Numbered from the stretch's first letter, positions 1 through 11,565 are shown. The stretch: DNA of 41,341 bases from Diphasiastrum complanatum (GCA_029204225.1 MU835159.1:1-41341), one strand, 5' to 3'. Made by a program: numbers and translations. Notes: a model not told the origin generated them from the sequence alone.

Positions 1-138
1 AAAAAGGCCCCTCTCAATATTAAAAAAGTATGAAAAAAAACAAAAAAGTATACAAATTGGTAGAGCAAATACCGACATATATACAAACGAGCGTTCTTGC
101 TCTTATGCCTAGAAGTATGACTAGGAGAGATGTGCATC

Positions 139-166
139 AGAGAGAGAGAGAGAGAGAGGAGAGAGA

Positions 167-208
<42 letters not shown>
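139..208. repeat. (GA)n microsatellite
   Basis: A tract of about 70 bases of GA dinucleotides with a few interruptions (GGA, GATA). Apparent reading frames across it are only poly-Arg-Glu translations of the repeat. Confidence 0.95.
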
Positions 209-211
<3 letters not shown>

Positions 212-1334
212 GCGAGCATGTGTGCTATCAATTTCTTGATCATTGCAATGCATAAGTATGCATGTGTGTGTGCATTCATACATGTCCACACACAATAGAA
301 AACTTGGAAAACTTGTGCTTTACCTTATCACATGTACTGATCTTAATGTTTTGATGCCTTAGTCCTCTATCAAAAAGAAAAAAAAAATGAACGATTCAAT
401 TGGCACACAAAAGGGTGTTACCTATTCATAACTCCTTCCCCATGTGATGTTGGCTAATGCGCATTGCCTCAAATGAATGATTATATCTATCCCAAGCAAT
501 CCATGTCATCTTTTTTTTTTCATGTATTTGTTTAGATTTAGTTGACAAGTTATAAAAATTTTCCTACAAATAAATGGACACTCTAACACACTTGAGAGCT
601 ATCTACATTTTAATTTTCCATGTCAACTACTAAATAAGGGACGTAAAAACCACAAATCATTCAAACAAGAGTATATCTATATGTGGAATTACTTAAATGG
701 CATCAGATTAGTAAAGTTCGTGTGAACTTATAGAGATTAAGCTTACCAGTCACCATGCAAGTTGCAACTCCAATACCATTTTGTCACAAACCAAATTTTA
801 GCAATCACAAATTTAAATCAATGGAGAGTGACAAACCATCTTATGGCTAATTTGAGTAGCAAATGCTGGCCAATTTGGAACTCCCTTCACTTGCAAAGAA
901 CAAAAGCACCCTCTCTATTGGTCTTAACTACCAACAATCAAAATATTTGAATATTGTTCTGAACAGAATGTTTCCTTTGCAGCATTTTACCTTTCAGAAT
1001 CTGTACTTAAAACACGAAAAGAAGTTAAATTAATTCTTGTGTTGACACTTATTTGAAACAAATAAGTATGGTACGCTGTTTATTGGATAAGTTCAAAATT
1101 GGGGATGAACCAAGTCTTAGTGCGCGGCCTTGTAGTCTTATCATGAAAGCCTCTTAGATTACATTTACCTAGACAAATTCAAAAGGTATGAACGACTCAA
1201 CACATGAAGCAATAGCAGCAGCATATTATACAACAGTGCTGTAAACAAGGTCATGAATTTCAGATAATACAAAGCTGCTTGGTGTGCAGAAAACATAGGG
1301 AGCATAGGATACATATGTTTGAGGGCCGGGGGGG

Positions 1335-1336
<2 letters not shown>
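209..1336. other. AT-rich intergenic stretch, no gene seen
   Basis: No convincing coding frame on either strand, no recognisable RNA gene and no transposon motif. A short plus-strand frame near 762-950 has no family resemblance that I recognise. Confidence 0.6.

Positions 1337-1382
<46 letters not shown>
1337..1382. repeat. (GA)n microsatellite after a G run
   Basis: A short G homopolymer is followed by about 23 GA units. It lies some 330 bases downstream of the CCX stop codon, so it may fall in or near that gene's 3' untranslated region. The rest of 1383-1715 shows nothing further. Confidence 0.95.
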
Positions 1383-1384
<2 letters not shown>

Positions 1385-1715
1385 AGTGTTAATCCCTGAT
1401 ATTTTTGAGTAATACATAATTTAACTGTAGATATATCCACACTCCTGACACAAAAGGTCATATTGTGATACAAGGATATTGTATAACAAGATCTGCACAC
1501 TAGAGCTTGTCTCCCTTCAAGACAGATTCTAGAATGGCAGAGATAAAAATGAGGTCAAGCTTGTTATTCGTATACAATAATAATTCTACGCTGAAGAGAT
1601 CTTAGCAATCAAATTGTGATGGTTGCAGTACATAAACTGACTACAGTAAAGACAATGTACAAGCTTATCAAACAGATGCCCCAGGTCTTTGTTACCTGGA
1701 ACTTCGAATATGTGA

Positions 1716-2372
1716 CTACCAGAAGAAGCCCAGCAAGCTTAGAAACAAAAAACCAAAAGCAATAATTATACTCGGGTGATATAACAAAATGTAGGCAGAT
1801 GGGATTAATTGGGCTGTGTGGATCGCGAGGGCAGAGCCAAGACCTAAAAGCATGTTAAACATAGGACCAGCATAGCAGCCGGCAATAGCCATTTCTGGCT
1901 GACCAGATCGTGCTACTGCCACATCTGCAACAAGATCACCCACTGAATTTCCCCATGCTAGTACTGTCAAGCCAAGCAGGGAAGGAGGTACATGTAGCAC
2001 AACACCCAGTGCTGCTAAGAACCCCAGCAGCTCTCCAGCGATGAATGATATCCAGCACACACTCATCACAAATGCCAAAATTACCAGCAATGTGTGTGTA
2101 GATTTAGGTGACTCCTCCATTTCCAGATAGTAAGCACAAGCAAGCACCATGCCTTGGACAAATACCAGAAACCAGAGAGGCAGCTGGAAATTTGGCAGCA
2201 GGAACGTAATTTGGTAATTGAAGGGAACTACAGCCTGGAACATAAACATAAGCATTATCGGACACAGAAATATGCTTGTACTTGTGTAAAACCGATTCCA
2301 CTGTGAAGGATCTGAAGCTGGAATCGTAGCACTTAGCAGCAACCTCACTGGAGTTAGCAACAGAACTTTAAC
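1716..2372 (-). CDS. Cation/calcium exchanger (CCX-type), 3' exon
   Basis: This is the C-terminal half of a Ca2+:cation antiporter of the plant CCX family, membrane transporters that exchange cations such as Na+, K+ or Ca2+. The exon encodes about 218 residues and ends in a stop codon. Splicing places its first codon (GTT) right after a good acceptor (TTGCAG, 2373-2378 on the minus strand). It opens with the loop-end motif SATIPASDPSQWNRFY, then several hydrophobic segments. The alpha-2 repeat follows, with the ion-binding signature GNSVGDLVADVAVA and the GCYAGPMFN motif, and both look intact. Hydrophobic helices run to the C-terminus. The N-terminal half lies at 5306-6591 across a 2.9-kb intron. 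Family assignment is confident; substrate is not predictable. No frame break is seen in this exon, in contrast to the 5' exon. Confidence 0.85.
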   Translation of the reverse strand, partial: VKVLLLTPVRLLLSATIPASDPSQWNRFYTSTSIFLCPIMLMFMFQAVVPFNYQITFLLPNFQLPLWFLVFVQGMVLACAYYLEMEESPKSTHTLLVILAFVMSVCWISFIAGELLGFLAALGVVLHVPPSLLGLTVLAWGNSVGDLVADVAVARSGQPEMAIAGCYAGPMFNMLLGLGSALAIHTAQLIPSAYILLYHPSIIIAFGFLFLSLLGFFW

Positions 2373-3371
2373 CTGCAACCATCACGAAGATACACTTAAG
2401 TTAGAGCTCCTGTCCTTCAAACAGAATATTTGAGAATTGTAAGCAAAAAATAGCTTCAAATGGTTATCGAAAAATGAAAACCAATAGAGTAGATATTTAA
2501 AGATCCATGTAGAAACTCATGTTGCTTCACAAAACAGAGAATTCGCCAATTTCAATACTCTGAAGATTGCTACAGTTGGATTGCGAGTAGACCTACGCTA
2601 TACCTAGAAGAATCAACAAGATGGTATGCCAAAATGAACAACATGGTTTACACACACACACACACAAGTCACGCATGTGTGCTCACGATAACTCTAAATT
2701 GTTTAGGTCATAGAATCATATTCCAACTGAGCAGATATCCCAGTTATAGCTCTAAAACAAAGTGTCAGATCATTTCCATAATGTACTGCATAGACTATTG
2801 CTACATCATCTCTACTCCTGCTGTCGGCTCCCAAAGTGAATTGCTGGCTCAGGTGGTGTTACTGTCAATGTCATTGTAGCAGATAATGCCATTTTATGTG
2901 TGTGAGCCTGCTAATCGTGAATATTACTGTATCACATGCTATCACTGGTAAATTGCCACTCTTAAGCATGTGAGTTAAGCTGTGTATCTTTTTCATCTCC
3001 AGTTCCATTTCTACTTTTCACTTGAAACTTTCTCTGATTTATGTTTAACTCAAGATAAGAACATCAAAGTTTTGAAGCATATGTAAAAAACCCATCATTT
3101 AAGTTCACAAGAGAAATAGCTACACATCAAAATTCCTCCAACAATTTCATTGTTTTGCATAGATTGAACATGGAAAAAAGACAAGGTTTGACTGTCTAAA
3201 AAGTATCATAAGTCAAATGCAAATCATCAGCTATATTAAGTACTGTCCACAAAAAGAAAGCGACAGACCAAGAAAGCGAAGAGGTAAAAAAATTCTAAGA
3301 GCATGAATGAAAAAAAACTCAGAAAATATGTATGTGGGGAGTTGTGTGTGTTGGCAAGTGGGCCAGCAGGG

Positions 3372-3373
<2 letters not shown>

Positions 3374-3452
<79 letters not shown>
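3374..3452. repeat. Compound (GT)n-(GA)n microsatellite
   Basis: About 12 GT units pass directly into about 28 GA units. It abuts the 3' side of the inverted E0 repeat copy, matching the way other copies of that family sit beside dinucleotide tracts. Confidence 0.95.
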
Positions 3453-3454
<2 letters not shown>

Positions 3455-3459
3455 CCTAT

Positions 3460-4398
3460 CATGCTAAGATATATCACACAGTCAAGAAGAAGCTTATAGC
3501 TCATCGCTGGACAGTAAGTAAGAAAATGCAATGGTCCCCCATCGCTAACAGCCACGGTGGATTTCATCATAATGTTTCATATAACTCAGTAGGACAAGTG
3601 GTGTGTCAGTATATTGCTGGATCAACAGCGATGTGCCATCAACAACTGCTATACATATCCGTGGTATGTGCCTCTCAGAGGTATAAGCATAATGTATCCA
3701 TCATATATCAGAAAATAGTCGCTTCTGGCCAGCGATGAGATGCCTAAAAAGTTGTAAGCAAAGTGTATGCATCACAAAGTAGTATATAATCAGAGAATAG
3801 TCTCTTCTGGCCAGCAATGGGTTGCCAAAACAAATGTGAATATATGTATCGTAGCCATTCTACTACCATTCTGAGCAGCGGAGGGCTGCGGGCAAGAATC
3901 CATGCCTTATACAAGTAAATAACCAAATGCACTAGTGTAAATGCATGCCGAATAGGCCGCGCTACAACGCTTATCAGAAAGGTACGATATGTACTGTCAT
4001 TTGTTTGCAAGAAAGCATTTCGTTAGCAAGCATAGATAGGTATCGAATGCACTTACCGTTGATATTGTAGAATGGTCTCCGATCGATGGAGGGAGGGCGC
4101 TGTAACTCCAAAACTGTAATGCCAAGAGGAGAAGGAGAAAGGAGAAAGAGAGTGTGGGAGAGAAGAGGAAACGTGCCATCCTCTTTGTAAGTGAAATCCC
4201 TTGTGGAAGCAGCTTTCAATAGTAGCCGTAGGATGAAGCACAGTCGATCTGGACCATCGAAGTTGTAATAAATGCAAGTGGGGGTTTAAGACTTTTCCCA
4301 CAAAAAAAAAAAAAACCTCACACAAAATATACCATGCCAAGCTTATGATTCTAAGTAGAGTAAAATAGCGTTGAGTACCATGAGAGAGAGAGAGAGAG
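3460..4398 (-). repeat. E-family dispersed repeat, copy E0 (inverted)
   Basis: Read on the minus strand this begins with a short (CT)n tract (4381-4398). It then matches copies at 30961-31780 and 34453-35317: the CATGG after the CT tract, the region around GAATCATAAGCTT, a GTGGGAAAAG block, a pyrimidine-rich stretch (4100-4180), and two copies of the motif CTGGCCAG (near 3727 and 3810). The part at 3480-3560 resembles the inner end of the inverted-repeat arms at 33.3 and 35.35 kb. Short open frames here do not agree between copies, so I read it as non-coding repeat. A GTAAGT donor-like site follows the pyrimidine stretch. Confidence 0.7.
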
Positions 4399-4400
4399 GC

Positions 4401-4948
4401 AGCAGATAATCAGCAGGGGATAAAAGACAATGCTAAGGATACAAGGAAAATGCAGGTCAAGTGAACAAGCATCTTGACATAGTGTAGTACTAGCAATTTA
4501 GATGATAAAAACCTTATGCACTCTCAGGGTAAAGATGTCGACCAAAAAAACTAATCAGATTACTTAATAGCAAGGAAGTTTCCCCCTTCTACTTTAAACT
4601 TTCAGCAATTTGTGTAGAGCAGATAATCAGCATGGGATAAAAGACAATGCTCAGGATACAGGGAAAATGCAGGTCAACTGAGCAAGCATCTTGACATAGT
4701 GTAGTACTAGCAATTTAGATGATAAAAACCTTGCACTCTCAGGGTAAAGATGTCGACCAAAAAAACTAATCAGATTACTTAATAGCAAGGAAGTTTCCCC
4801 CTTCTACTTTAAACTTTCAGCAATTTGTGTAGAGCAGATAATCAGCATGGGATAAAAGACAATGCTAAGGATACAGGGAAAATGCAGGTCTGAGCAAGCA
4901 CCTTGACATAGTGTAGTACTAGCAATTTAGATGATAAATACCTTATGG
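4401..4948. repeat. About 216-bp tandem repeat, 2.5 copies
   Basis: Units begin at about 4401, 4618 and 4833 with AGCAGATAATCAGCA. The first two are full length (217 and 215 bases) and nearly identical; the third breaks off near 4948. The array lies wholly inside the CCX intron. Confidence 0.9.
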
Positions 4949-5305
4949 GTTCTGAGAGCTAACCCACATGGCTGAGCAAAGTATTTTGCACAATTCTTTT
5001 CATTATTAAGTAGCAAGAACAAGCAGCATCCCATCACTAGCACGAAAAAGCCTTCACAAAAGCATCGTCTATCAATTTTCGTGGCCAGGGCAGACCCTGT
5101 GTCACTTTTGTTTTATTGGAAACATCAGCTTTAAAGCAAAAGAAAGAACGGTGTTGAATTCCTGAAAATGACTTGCAATAATCAACTAGGCAAAAATTTG
5201 TATGCATTCACTCGGTAATATCAAGCAGTAAAAAAATTTGAATCATGGAAATAAATTATCAGCTAAATTTTCATATTTCCACAAAAAGAATATCAGGTAT
5301 CTCAC

Positions 5306-6591
5306 CTTCAATAACTGTGATTTTAGCCGTTTGGGAAACCAGCTTGTGGAAATGATCGTAGGACATATAAATAAAATAGCTTATTTGTAAAGCGTTCCAG
5401 TAAAGACTTCGGTGGATCGATGTTGAAAATATGATGGGATTGGTTGAGCTGCCGCTCTTGGCACCCTGTTATTCTTCTGATCAGTTCACTGCAGAGACCA
5501 TGATCTTCAGATCTGTCAATTTCTACGTCTCTACTATGCCAATCCTGGCCTTTGGTACTGCGATTGTCTGAAGCCTCCACATACATACTATCATTGAAGC
5601 TTCCCAGGTCGGGAAGTTTGTTTTCTTCAAGAGAATTTGATATCTTGTAACGCTGCCATAGATGGCGTATCAGATCCATAAAGATAACAACCAAAACGAA
5701 TAAGAGATAAAAGCATACCAGCCCCTAACGCCTGCCAAAAATGGACGATCCCGCTAATGTACAACGAGAATAGAAGCGCCACCGCCACAGTATAAAACAC
5801 CACATCTCGTACAAAATAGACTGGCTTCACGGAGAAAGGCGCAGCCACCATTGCCACAACCCCTACCACGAAAGCTGAAACAAATGTCCCGGCACTCAGT
5901 ATGGCTCCCATTTCCGATCCTAGGGTTTCCCCCCAGAATAGCGGCCATTGATCCAAACACATCAGGAGCTCCATTTCCCAGCGCAAGAAGAGTGACACCA
6001 CCCATGCTGGGGAGACATATTGAGAATATTCACCAAGGATCGTGCCACCGGAGAGAAATGGCTTTCTGCTGTCTCTGCCAAAAATACGAAAGATGCAATG
6101 ACCCCAAATATGAGCAATGGCACAGAAATCCAAGATTGCTCCTGCAATGTGCAGTAATGCAAAGCGACGTAGTTGATGTTGCTTTGTTGCTGCCTCTGCA
6201 GTTCCGCCTTGCATACTCGCAGCGACGAACTGGCTTTTCATCTGTTATGCCTGCGCACACCTTAAACCCTAGCTTCGCATCCTTCTGCTTCTTGCAATCT
6301 TTGCAGGAAACTCCGTCCTCTGCACACAGCGCTTCCAGAGGCATCAACCGCTGCTTCCCTCAATCTACGCCTCCAAACAGAAGCAACACTGGAGCCAATC
6401 CCCTTCTGCCATTCCTCATTGCTGATGCCTCCGCCATTGCTCGCAGATGCAGCAGCAACAGCTGATGTCCAAGCGCGGAAGCAAGCCCAGCCCAGGAAGA
6501 GCATGAATACCAGAGTGTGTTTGAGCCATTGCATGCGACAACAGCTGCTGCTCCTCGTGCTCTGGAGCACAACCCATCTCCTCCTCGCCAT
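5306..6591 (-). pseudogene. CCX-type exchanger, 5' exon with several frame breaks
   Basis: This is the N-terminal half of the exchanger completed by 1716-2372. In-frame ATGs lie at 6591 and 6534 on the minus strand. The second starts a signal-peptide-like hydrophobic segment (MQWLKHTLVFMLFLGWACF). Then come a Cys-rich lumenal stretch (RRCEYARRNC), the motif INYVALHYC, and a transmembrane segment. The alpha-1 repeat reads GGVTLLALGNGAPDVFGS and is followed by a further helix block (GTFVSAFVVGVVAMVAAPF). A hydrophilic cytoplasmic loop ends the exon at a GTGAG donor. These pieces lie in different frames. Changes of one base occur at the C4 run (plus 6009-6012), the G6 run (5929-5934) and the G4 run (5722-5725), probably also at an A3 run (6183-6185) and a T3 run (5336-5338), and perhaps once more near 6350. 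Summed with the 3' exon the length is about 630 residues, usual for CCX. It is either a recent pseudogene or a good gene with sequence errors. Confidence 0.75.
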
Positions 6592-6678
6592 GGAAAACCA
6601 TGGATCGTGCAACAGACGAGAAAGAAGCTCGCACAACAGAAAAAGACGACAGCCATCGCCAGAAGCTCTTCTCTCGTC

Positions 6679-6688
6679 GTTTATAGGC
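6679..6688 (-). promoter_or_regulatory. Probable TATA box of the CCX gene
   Basis: The minus strand reads CCTATAAA about 90 bases before the ATG at 6591 and 145 before that at 6534, a normal core-promoter distance. No other element is evident. Confidence 0.4.
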
Positions 6689-6689
6689 G

Positions 6690-7223
6690 GATTTACTTTA
6701 GCGGTCGGGCCGCTTAATTTAGCGGCGTTTCTAACTTTATCGTCATTCCAAAAGGCTAGCTGAGGCCTTAAGAGAGACCACTGCTAAAATTGCTGGTGCC
6801 TCTGATCAATGAGCGTAAAAAGTGCCACGTGTGATAAAAATAATAAACCATACCTCACGTTTCATAAAATAATAATTATACTGCTTTTATTAATAAAAGA
6901 TGGGAACCCATAATCATAGAAGAAGATTAAAGTACATAAAATAATATCGCAGAAGCAGAACGGCAAAAAAATACATTAATCTAATCAAAAGGTTACTTAG
7001 TACAACTTAAAATATTAAATTAATTACTCCAAACCAACTCCTTAATGCAAATCACTAACTAAAATAAATTGAGCTCGTCGAAGAATTGAAAGCGTCTGTG
7101 AACGTTGCAATGTAATAGAAATACATTGACTGTAGAAAAAACAATGACGGATGGTAAGGTAATGCTTTGTCCCTAGCGTTTCACCATAGCTCCGCACATA
7201 AAGACAAAAGATTATTAGATTTC
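6690..7223. other. Upstream of CCX, no gene seen
   Basis: AT-rich sequence between the CCX promoter and the decayed copia element. No open frame with recognisable content. 7042-7223 may be the far 3' end of the copia element but shows no RNase H motif. Confidence 0.45.
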
Positions 7224-7813
7224 TTATGAAGACAACCATATGTTTTCAGGACAAAGAGATGAAATCTTCACCAGGTCAAACGTATGAAATTTTTCTAGAA
7301 TGGTTTCTAGATATTTCTGCTGGCTTAGATAGATTTTTTTATGCAATCTATCTCTAGTGATATGTATTCCTAATAATGAATGAACAGTGCCTAGATCAGT
7401 CATGTCAAATTCTTTTGATAGATGACTCTTAGTAGCGTGCAGTAAGAAAGTGTCATTAGACAAAATAAATGCATCATCTACATACAGAGCTATGTGAACT
7501 GAATTGACACCTACGTATTCGGAATAAACATTACAGTCAGCGAAATTGTTCGCAAAACCTAATTGAATGAGATAAGAGGTAAATCCTTTCGAACCAAGTT
7601 CCTCTTGCAGCTTGTTCTCAAGCCATAGATTGCTTTGTGCAACTTGCATACTTTGTGCTCTTGGTCTTTGACTTCGATCTTCCGGATGGAAGGTGTATAG
7701 CTCTTCTTCGACGTACCCATGAGAAAGCCTTGTCTTGACATCAATTTGATGCATTTCGAAGTCTTCACCGCTATTAATGCAATCAGAGTCCTGATTGACC
7801 TACATTTTGACAA
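7224..7813 (-). pseudogene. Ty1/copia reverse transcriptase, decayed
   Basis: The motifs appear in copia order on the minus strand: MHQIDVKT, the EEELYTFHPE block, VKDQEHKVCKLHKAIYGLR, LGFANNFADCNVY, the catalytic ALYVDDAFIL, and the stretch FDMTDLGTVHSLLGIHITRDR. The YVDD core is intact, but the early blocks alternate between two frames, so at least two or three frameshifts are present. The frame ends soon after LSQQKYLETILEKF. The rest of the reverse transcriptase and the RNase H are not seen, so the element is truncated at this end. Confidence 0.88.
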
Positions 7814-8604
7814 CAGGACTGAAATTTTTTGATAATCCCACTCCTTGGACTTGAGTGAATCCTTTTGCCACTAGTCATGCTTTCCATGTTGCGATGGAAA
7901 CCATCAGCAGTTGACCTTCTTCTTGAAGATCCACTTGGTCATCAGTAACTCTCTTGTGACGTGGGGGAAGTCGACCAACAGTGTCCAGTCAAAAGTGAGT
8001 TGTACTCGCTTTCCACAACTTCTTGCCACTTCACAACATCCTTAGAGTTGATTGTCCTGTCTAGGGTCTCTGGATCTTCAGATGAAGCTCATAAAGATTG
8101 AGGTGCATAACTCTCAGGAACTGTTCAAGTCCTTGAGGAACAACTGGTTGACCCAAATTGAGATAGTGCTTTCTTCTTGAATTTGTCCAGATCTGCTCCG
8201 AGCTAGCTTGGTCTGGTCTAGGACAAGTGATGTCGGCTGCTCGGCTTCTATAGCTATAGCTCTGCAGGTTCTGTAGAAGAAACATCACGAGTGGAAGATT
8301 CTATGATGTGTAGAATAGGATGAAATGACACAGCATCATTGATTGATGGTTGCTTAAAGTCATAGAATGTATCTTCCTTGAAGATTACATCCCTAGAAAC
8401 AAATGCCTACATTGGGTCGATGGATCATAAACTTTATAAGCCTTTTGTTCATCAGAATAGCCAATGAAAATACATTTATTTAACCTCTCGTTCCATGTTT
8501 CTTCCTAAGTTTTTTTAGGAACATGAACAAAACATATACAACCCAAAGAGTTTTAGATGGCTGATACTAGCTTGTGTCCATGCCAAACTTGATAAGGAGT
8601 TCTG
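7814..8604 (-). pseudogene. Ty1/copia pol, degenerate linker region
   Basis: This lies between the reverse transcriptase and integrase remnants of the same minus-strand element, where the integrase C-terminal part and the linker would be. Only weak, frame-broken pieces are open, so it is assigned by position. Confidence 0.55.
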
Positions 8605-9001
8605 TTATGGACAACTTTGGTGTTGGATCTGTTCTGAACATAACGGCCTGTGGCAGTAGCTTCTGTCTAGAATTTCGCAGGTAAGTGCGATTGATGTAGC
8701 ATAGATCTTAATTAGAAGAGTTCGATTCTTCCTTTTTGCAATTCCGTTCTGTTGAAACATGTAGGAGGTTGTCCTTCGAATGTCATGTTTAGCTAGATAG
8801 TCGGATGTATTCACCGCCACCATCAGTTTGGAGTGCTTTCACCTTATTAGATATTTTGGTCTCCGCCATGACCTTGAACTTCTTGAAGCATGCAAAGGCA
8901 TCTGATTTGTGCTTTATGAACATGACTGTAGACCACCATCTAGAATAATCATCTATGAAAGTGATAAAATAGAGTGCATCTCCGAAGGATGGAGTTGGCA
9001 T
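8605..9001 (-). pseudogene. Ty1/copia integrase core, decayed
   Basis: The minus strand encodes FITFIDDYSRWWSTVMFIKHKSD, then KVKALQTDGGGEYIRLS, and in another frame HDIRRTTSYMFQQNGIAKRKNRTLL. These are the D, D and E regions of the copia integrase core: the DDYSR motif, the LQTDGGGEY motif, and the QQNGIAKRKNRT block, where the usual Glu of the QNG(V)AER motif appears replaced by Lys. Loss of that residue and the frameshift near 8810 argue that it is dead. Confidence 0.88.
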
Positions 9002-9396
9002 TGGACCACATAATCGCTATGTACAAAATCTAATACATGTTTTGTCTTAATGGAATGTGTTCTAGGAAATCTACTTTTAGAGTGTTTGCCATATATGCAA
9101 GATTCAGCAAAGAAATGATTTCCTATCTAATGAAAGAGAGAAAATGTAATCCATCAACTAAATTTTTACAACGCATGTACGAAAGTGATCTGTATCACGT
9201 GTCCAAGTCGACTATGCCACAATATAGCATATTGCTTACATTTTCATTGAAGTACTAGCTAAAGCAATTGAGTCAGATTATGCATATAAAATTTTTGACT
9301 CGTGTGCAGGTACTCAGAGTAGTACCTTCATCGAAGATTGTACACTGTTTAGATGAGAAAGTAACAGTGTGGCCCTCATAGTATCTTTGAAATCGA

Positions 9397-9650
9397 CTAA
9401 CAGATTCTTAGATAGCCTGAGGTACGTGAAGAACATTTGGAACAGAGATAGAAAAGATTGAACAGAATCTTGATTGTTCCTTTGCCTTCAACGCGGATGG
9501 TGCTTGAGTCTCCAAGATAGATGAATTGTTGTCTAATACAAGCTTCGTATTTAGTAAACCACTCCCTTCGAGGAGTCATTGTGTTGGGGTTGTGCCACTG
9601 TCTAGATACCAACAATCATAGTCTTCATTGCTACTTTTGTTGTAAGCCAT
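9397..9650 (-). pseudogene. Ty1/copia protease region, decayed
   Basis: The minus strand reads CWYLDSGT (9600-9625), which matches the copia aspartic protease start (WYLDSGA). Then TPRREWFTKYE and FIYLGDSSTIRVEGKGTIKI follow, all typical of this protease. A frameshift separates the first motif from the rest. 9002-9396 between protease and integrase contains no clean frame. Confidence 0.75.
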
Positions 9651-9654
9651 TAAC

Positions 9655-9800
9655 AATTTTGATGGTTTGTTTTCATCAGTGCGAAACAGCTCCCGAATCG
9701 ATGTGTAGGACCGATTAAAAACAATGCGTGTTCAGACGTTAGTCTGCACACATCCACCGAAGAGTGTGGAGTTACTGTCAATTTAGAGATCTGAATGAAG
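9655..9800 (-). repeat. LTR fragment joined to copia protease
   Basis: This is the reverse complement of the 3' part of the LTR at about 15235-15325; shared blocks include the GGTGGATGTGT and CACATCGATTCGGGAG regions. It lies directly before the protease motif with no gag or nucleocapsid between, so the internal 5' portion of the element has been deleted. Confidence 0.75.
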
Positions 9801-9859
9801 TATAGTGTATGACAAAGTTTCAAGAAAAAAATTAGCTCATGAGTTAAAAAAACCATAAG

Positions 9860-11470
9860 TTCTTTAAATATGAACGATGGTGATATAAATGATCTGAATC
9901 CATGGCAATAAAGACATTGTCACCTTTTTGTAATTTTTTTGGCAATACTTGAGTGTCCTTCGAGTTCATTGGTATATGTTTTGTGAAATCAATTGCAAAG
10001 AACCCAATACATCATTTCTAGGTGGCATTGCTTCCATAATGAATAAGCTTGAGTCATTTTACATCAAAGATGAAAGATGTATTGTTAGTCCCAACTGAAA
10101 TAGAATTCAAGTCATTTTCACTAGAGTGATTGTTGTTGAAAATTAGCCACTTTATGTCAATGACAAAATACTACAGTGTTCTCCCTATGTCCATATAGCA
10201 GTATAACAATTTGTACTTAAATCAAGAAGACATGTCTTGATCATGAATATGCAATAAACATATACTCTTATACATATTAAATCCTACATACCGTCCATGC
10301 ACACCCCACAAGCATATTCTCATTTTTTTTTTAATCATTTGTTCTCCATTTCTTAAGCCTTTTCCATGGCATCATAAATTCGCTCACAAGTATATTGAAA
10401 AAGTAAACATTCCAAGATTTCATTATTTGAAACATATAGATTGTCATGGTTCATGCCCTTCTCCTATAGAAGATGGAAAATATCATTGTAACAAGCATAC
10501 CATTTCAATCATTTGTAGGTTGGAATGTTTCTATTTCATTGTGAAGGGTTTTTTTTGGAAACTATCCTACAAAATGAAACAACACTTGCCTGAATAAGCA
10601 TGTGTAAAAAAGACGTTTAGGATCTAGGCATATACTATATTCTATGAGTCTCATATGTACCTAACTATTGACGACAATTTGTATAGATTGCTTCATATGT
10701 CAATCCCCCAAAGTAATCTCAAATAGCAATTGGAAGTATGAATTGCTACATCTTAGGCAAAACATGGAATTATAACCCACTGAATTTTCTAATCCTTGGT
10801 GAATGATTGACATAAGAAATGTGCAAAGCCGTTATGGATTTTCATATGTTTTATTGCATGTCACACATGTGAGAGCTCTTCTTTTTGAGAATTTAATGCA
10901 CTAAAGGTAATATTGGCCCTCCACATTCATTGTAGATATTCCAATGGAATCTATTAACCCAACCTCTTGTAAATACACAAGTTGTTAGGGTGTCTTTCTC
11001 ACCACTTCTATGTTTCCATATTGACTCACAAATGCTCTTAAATATGTGCATTATTTAAGTGATGGAGTGATCAATCAAGAGAGAGTGAATCTCTCATTTT
11101 GTAGAAAATGATGGAAAAATTTTCTCAACGGGACCCCTCCGAAAGGTCTCAAATGATGTAAGTAAGTGGATATGGACATCATCAACATGATGCACAACGT
11201 CCTGAAAAAGGAAAAATTAAAACCCTCATGGTAGTCAAATGTAGATTGAAAAGTATGCTTGCTAGATAAATATAGATTGCAAAGAGAGGCAGCTACATTT
11301 AGAATGGCCTTTGTTGTTTTCTACCCAATAATGGTAGGAAGTCTTGGGCACAACACTATTTGTTGGACATTGGCAGCTTCATCGTGCCTTCAATAACTTT
11401 CTCATTGTGACGACTAAGCACCCGATGATAATTCTTGATCCAGGATCTTTGAAGTCTTGTCTAACAGTCC
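9860..11470. other. AT-rich stretch, no gene seen
   Basis: 1.6 kb without a supported frame on either strand, tandem repeat or recognisable transposon motif. Probably old degenerate repeat sequence. Confidence 0.5.
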
Positions 11471-11565
11471 TCATCAAGGGGGTTTGGCATTTTGCAAGTT
11501 TTTGAGGAAAAAACTCACAAAACTCGCAGAAAATTTACTCGCAGATTGTCAAAACCCTCATCAAG
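11471..11565. mobile_element. Miniature inverted-repeat insertion, 79 bp, with 8-bp TSD
   Basis: The 8-mer TCATCAAG occurs at 11471-11478 and again at 11558-11565. The 79 bases between begin GGGGTTTGGCATTTTGC and end in the imperfect complement GTCAAAACCC. The interior holds repeated CTCGCAGA/ACTCGCA units. Eight-base duplications suit hAT-type mobilisation, but no transposase is present. A relative lies at 12649-12715. Confidence 0.75.

Larger units (their letters stand above)
2373..5305 (-). other. CCX intron (2.9 kb), filled with repeats
   Basis: Minus-strand donor GTGAG at 5305-5301 and acceptor AG at 2374-2373 fit an intron in phase 0. It contains a short (CA)n at about 2650-2666, a compound (GT)n(GA)n tract, an inverted copy of the E repeat family (about 3600-4398), and a 216-bp tandem repeat. 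No independent gene is seen in it. 2667-3370 and 4949-5305 hold nothing I recognise. Confidence 0.7.

Noticed and set aside
30-239. Frame rich in Arg-Glu
   Set aside because: It is the translation of a (GA)n microsatellite.
5851-6465. 204-codon plus-strand frame
   Set aside because: It is the antisense of the CCX 5' exon, where the minus strand shows clear family motifs.
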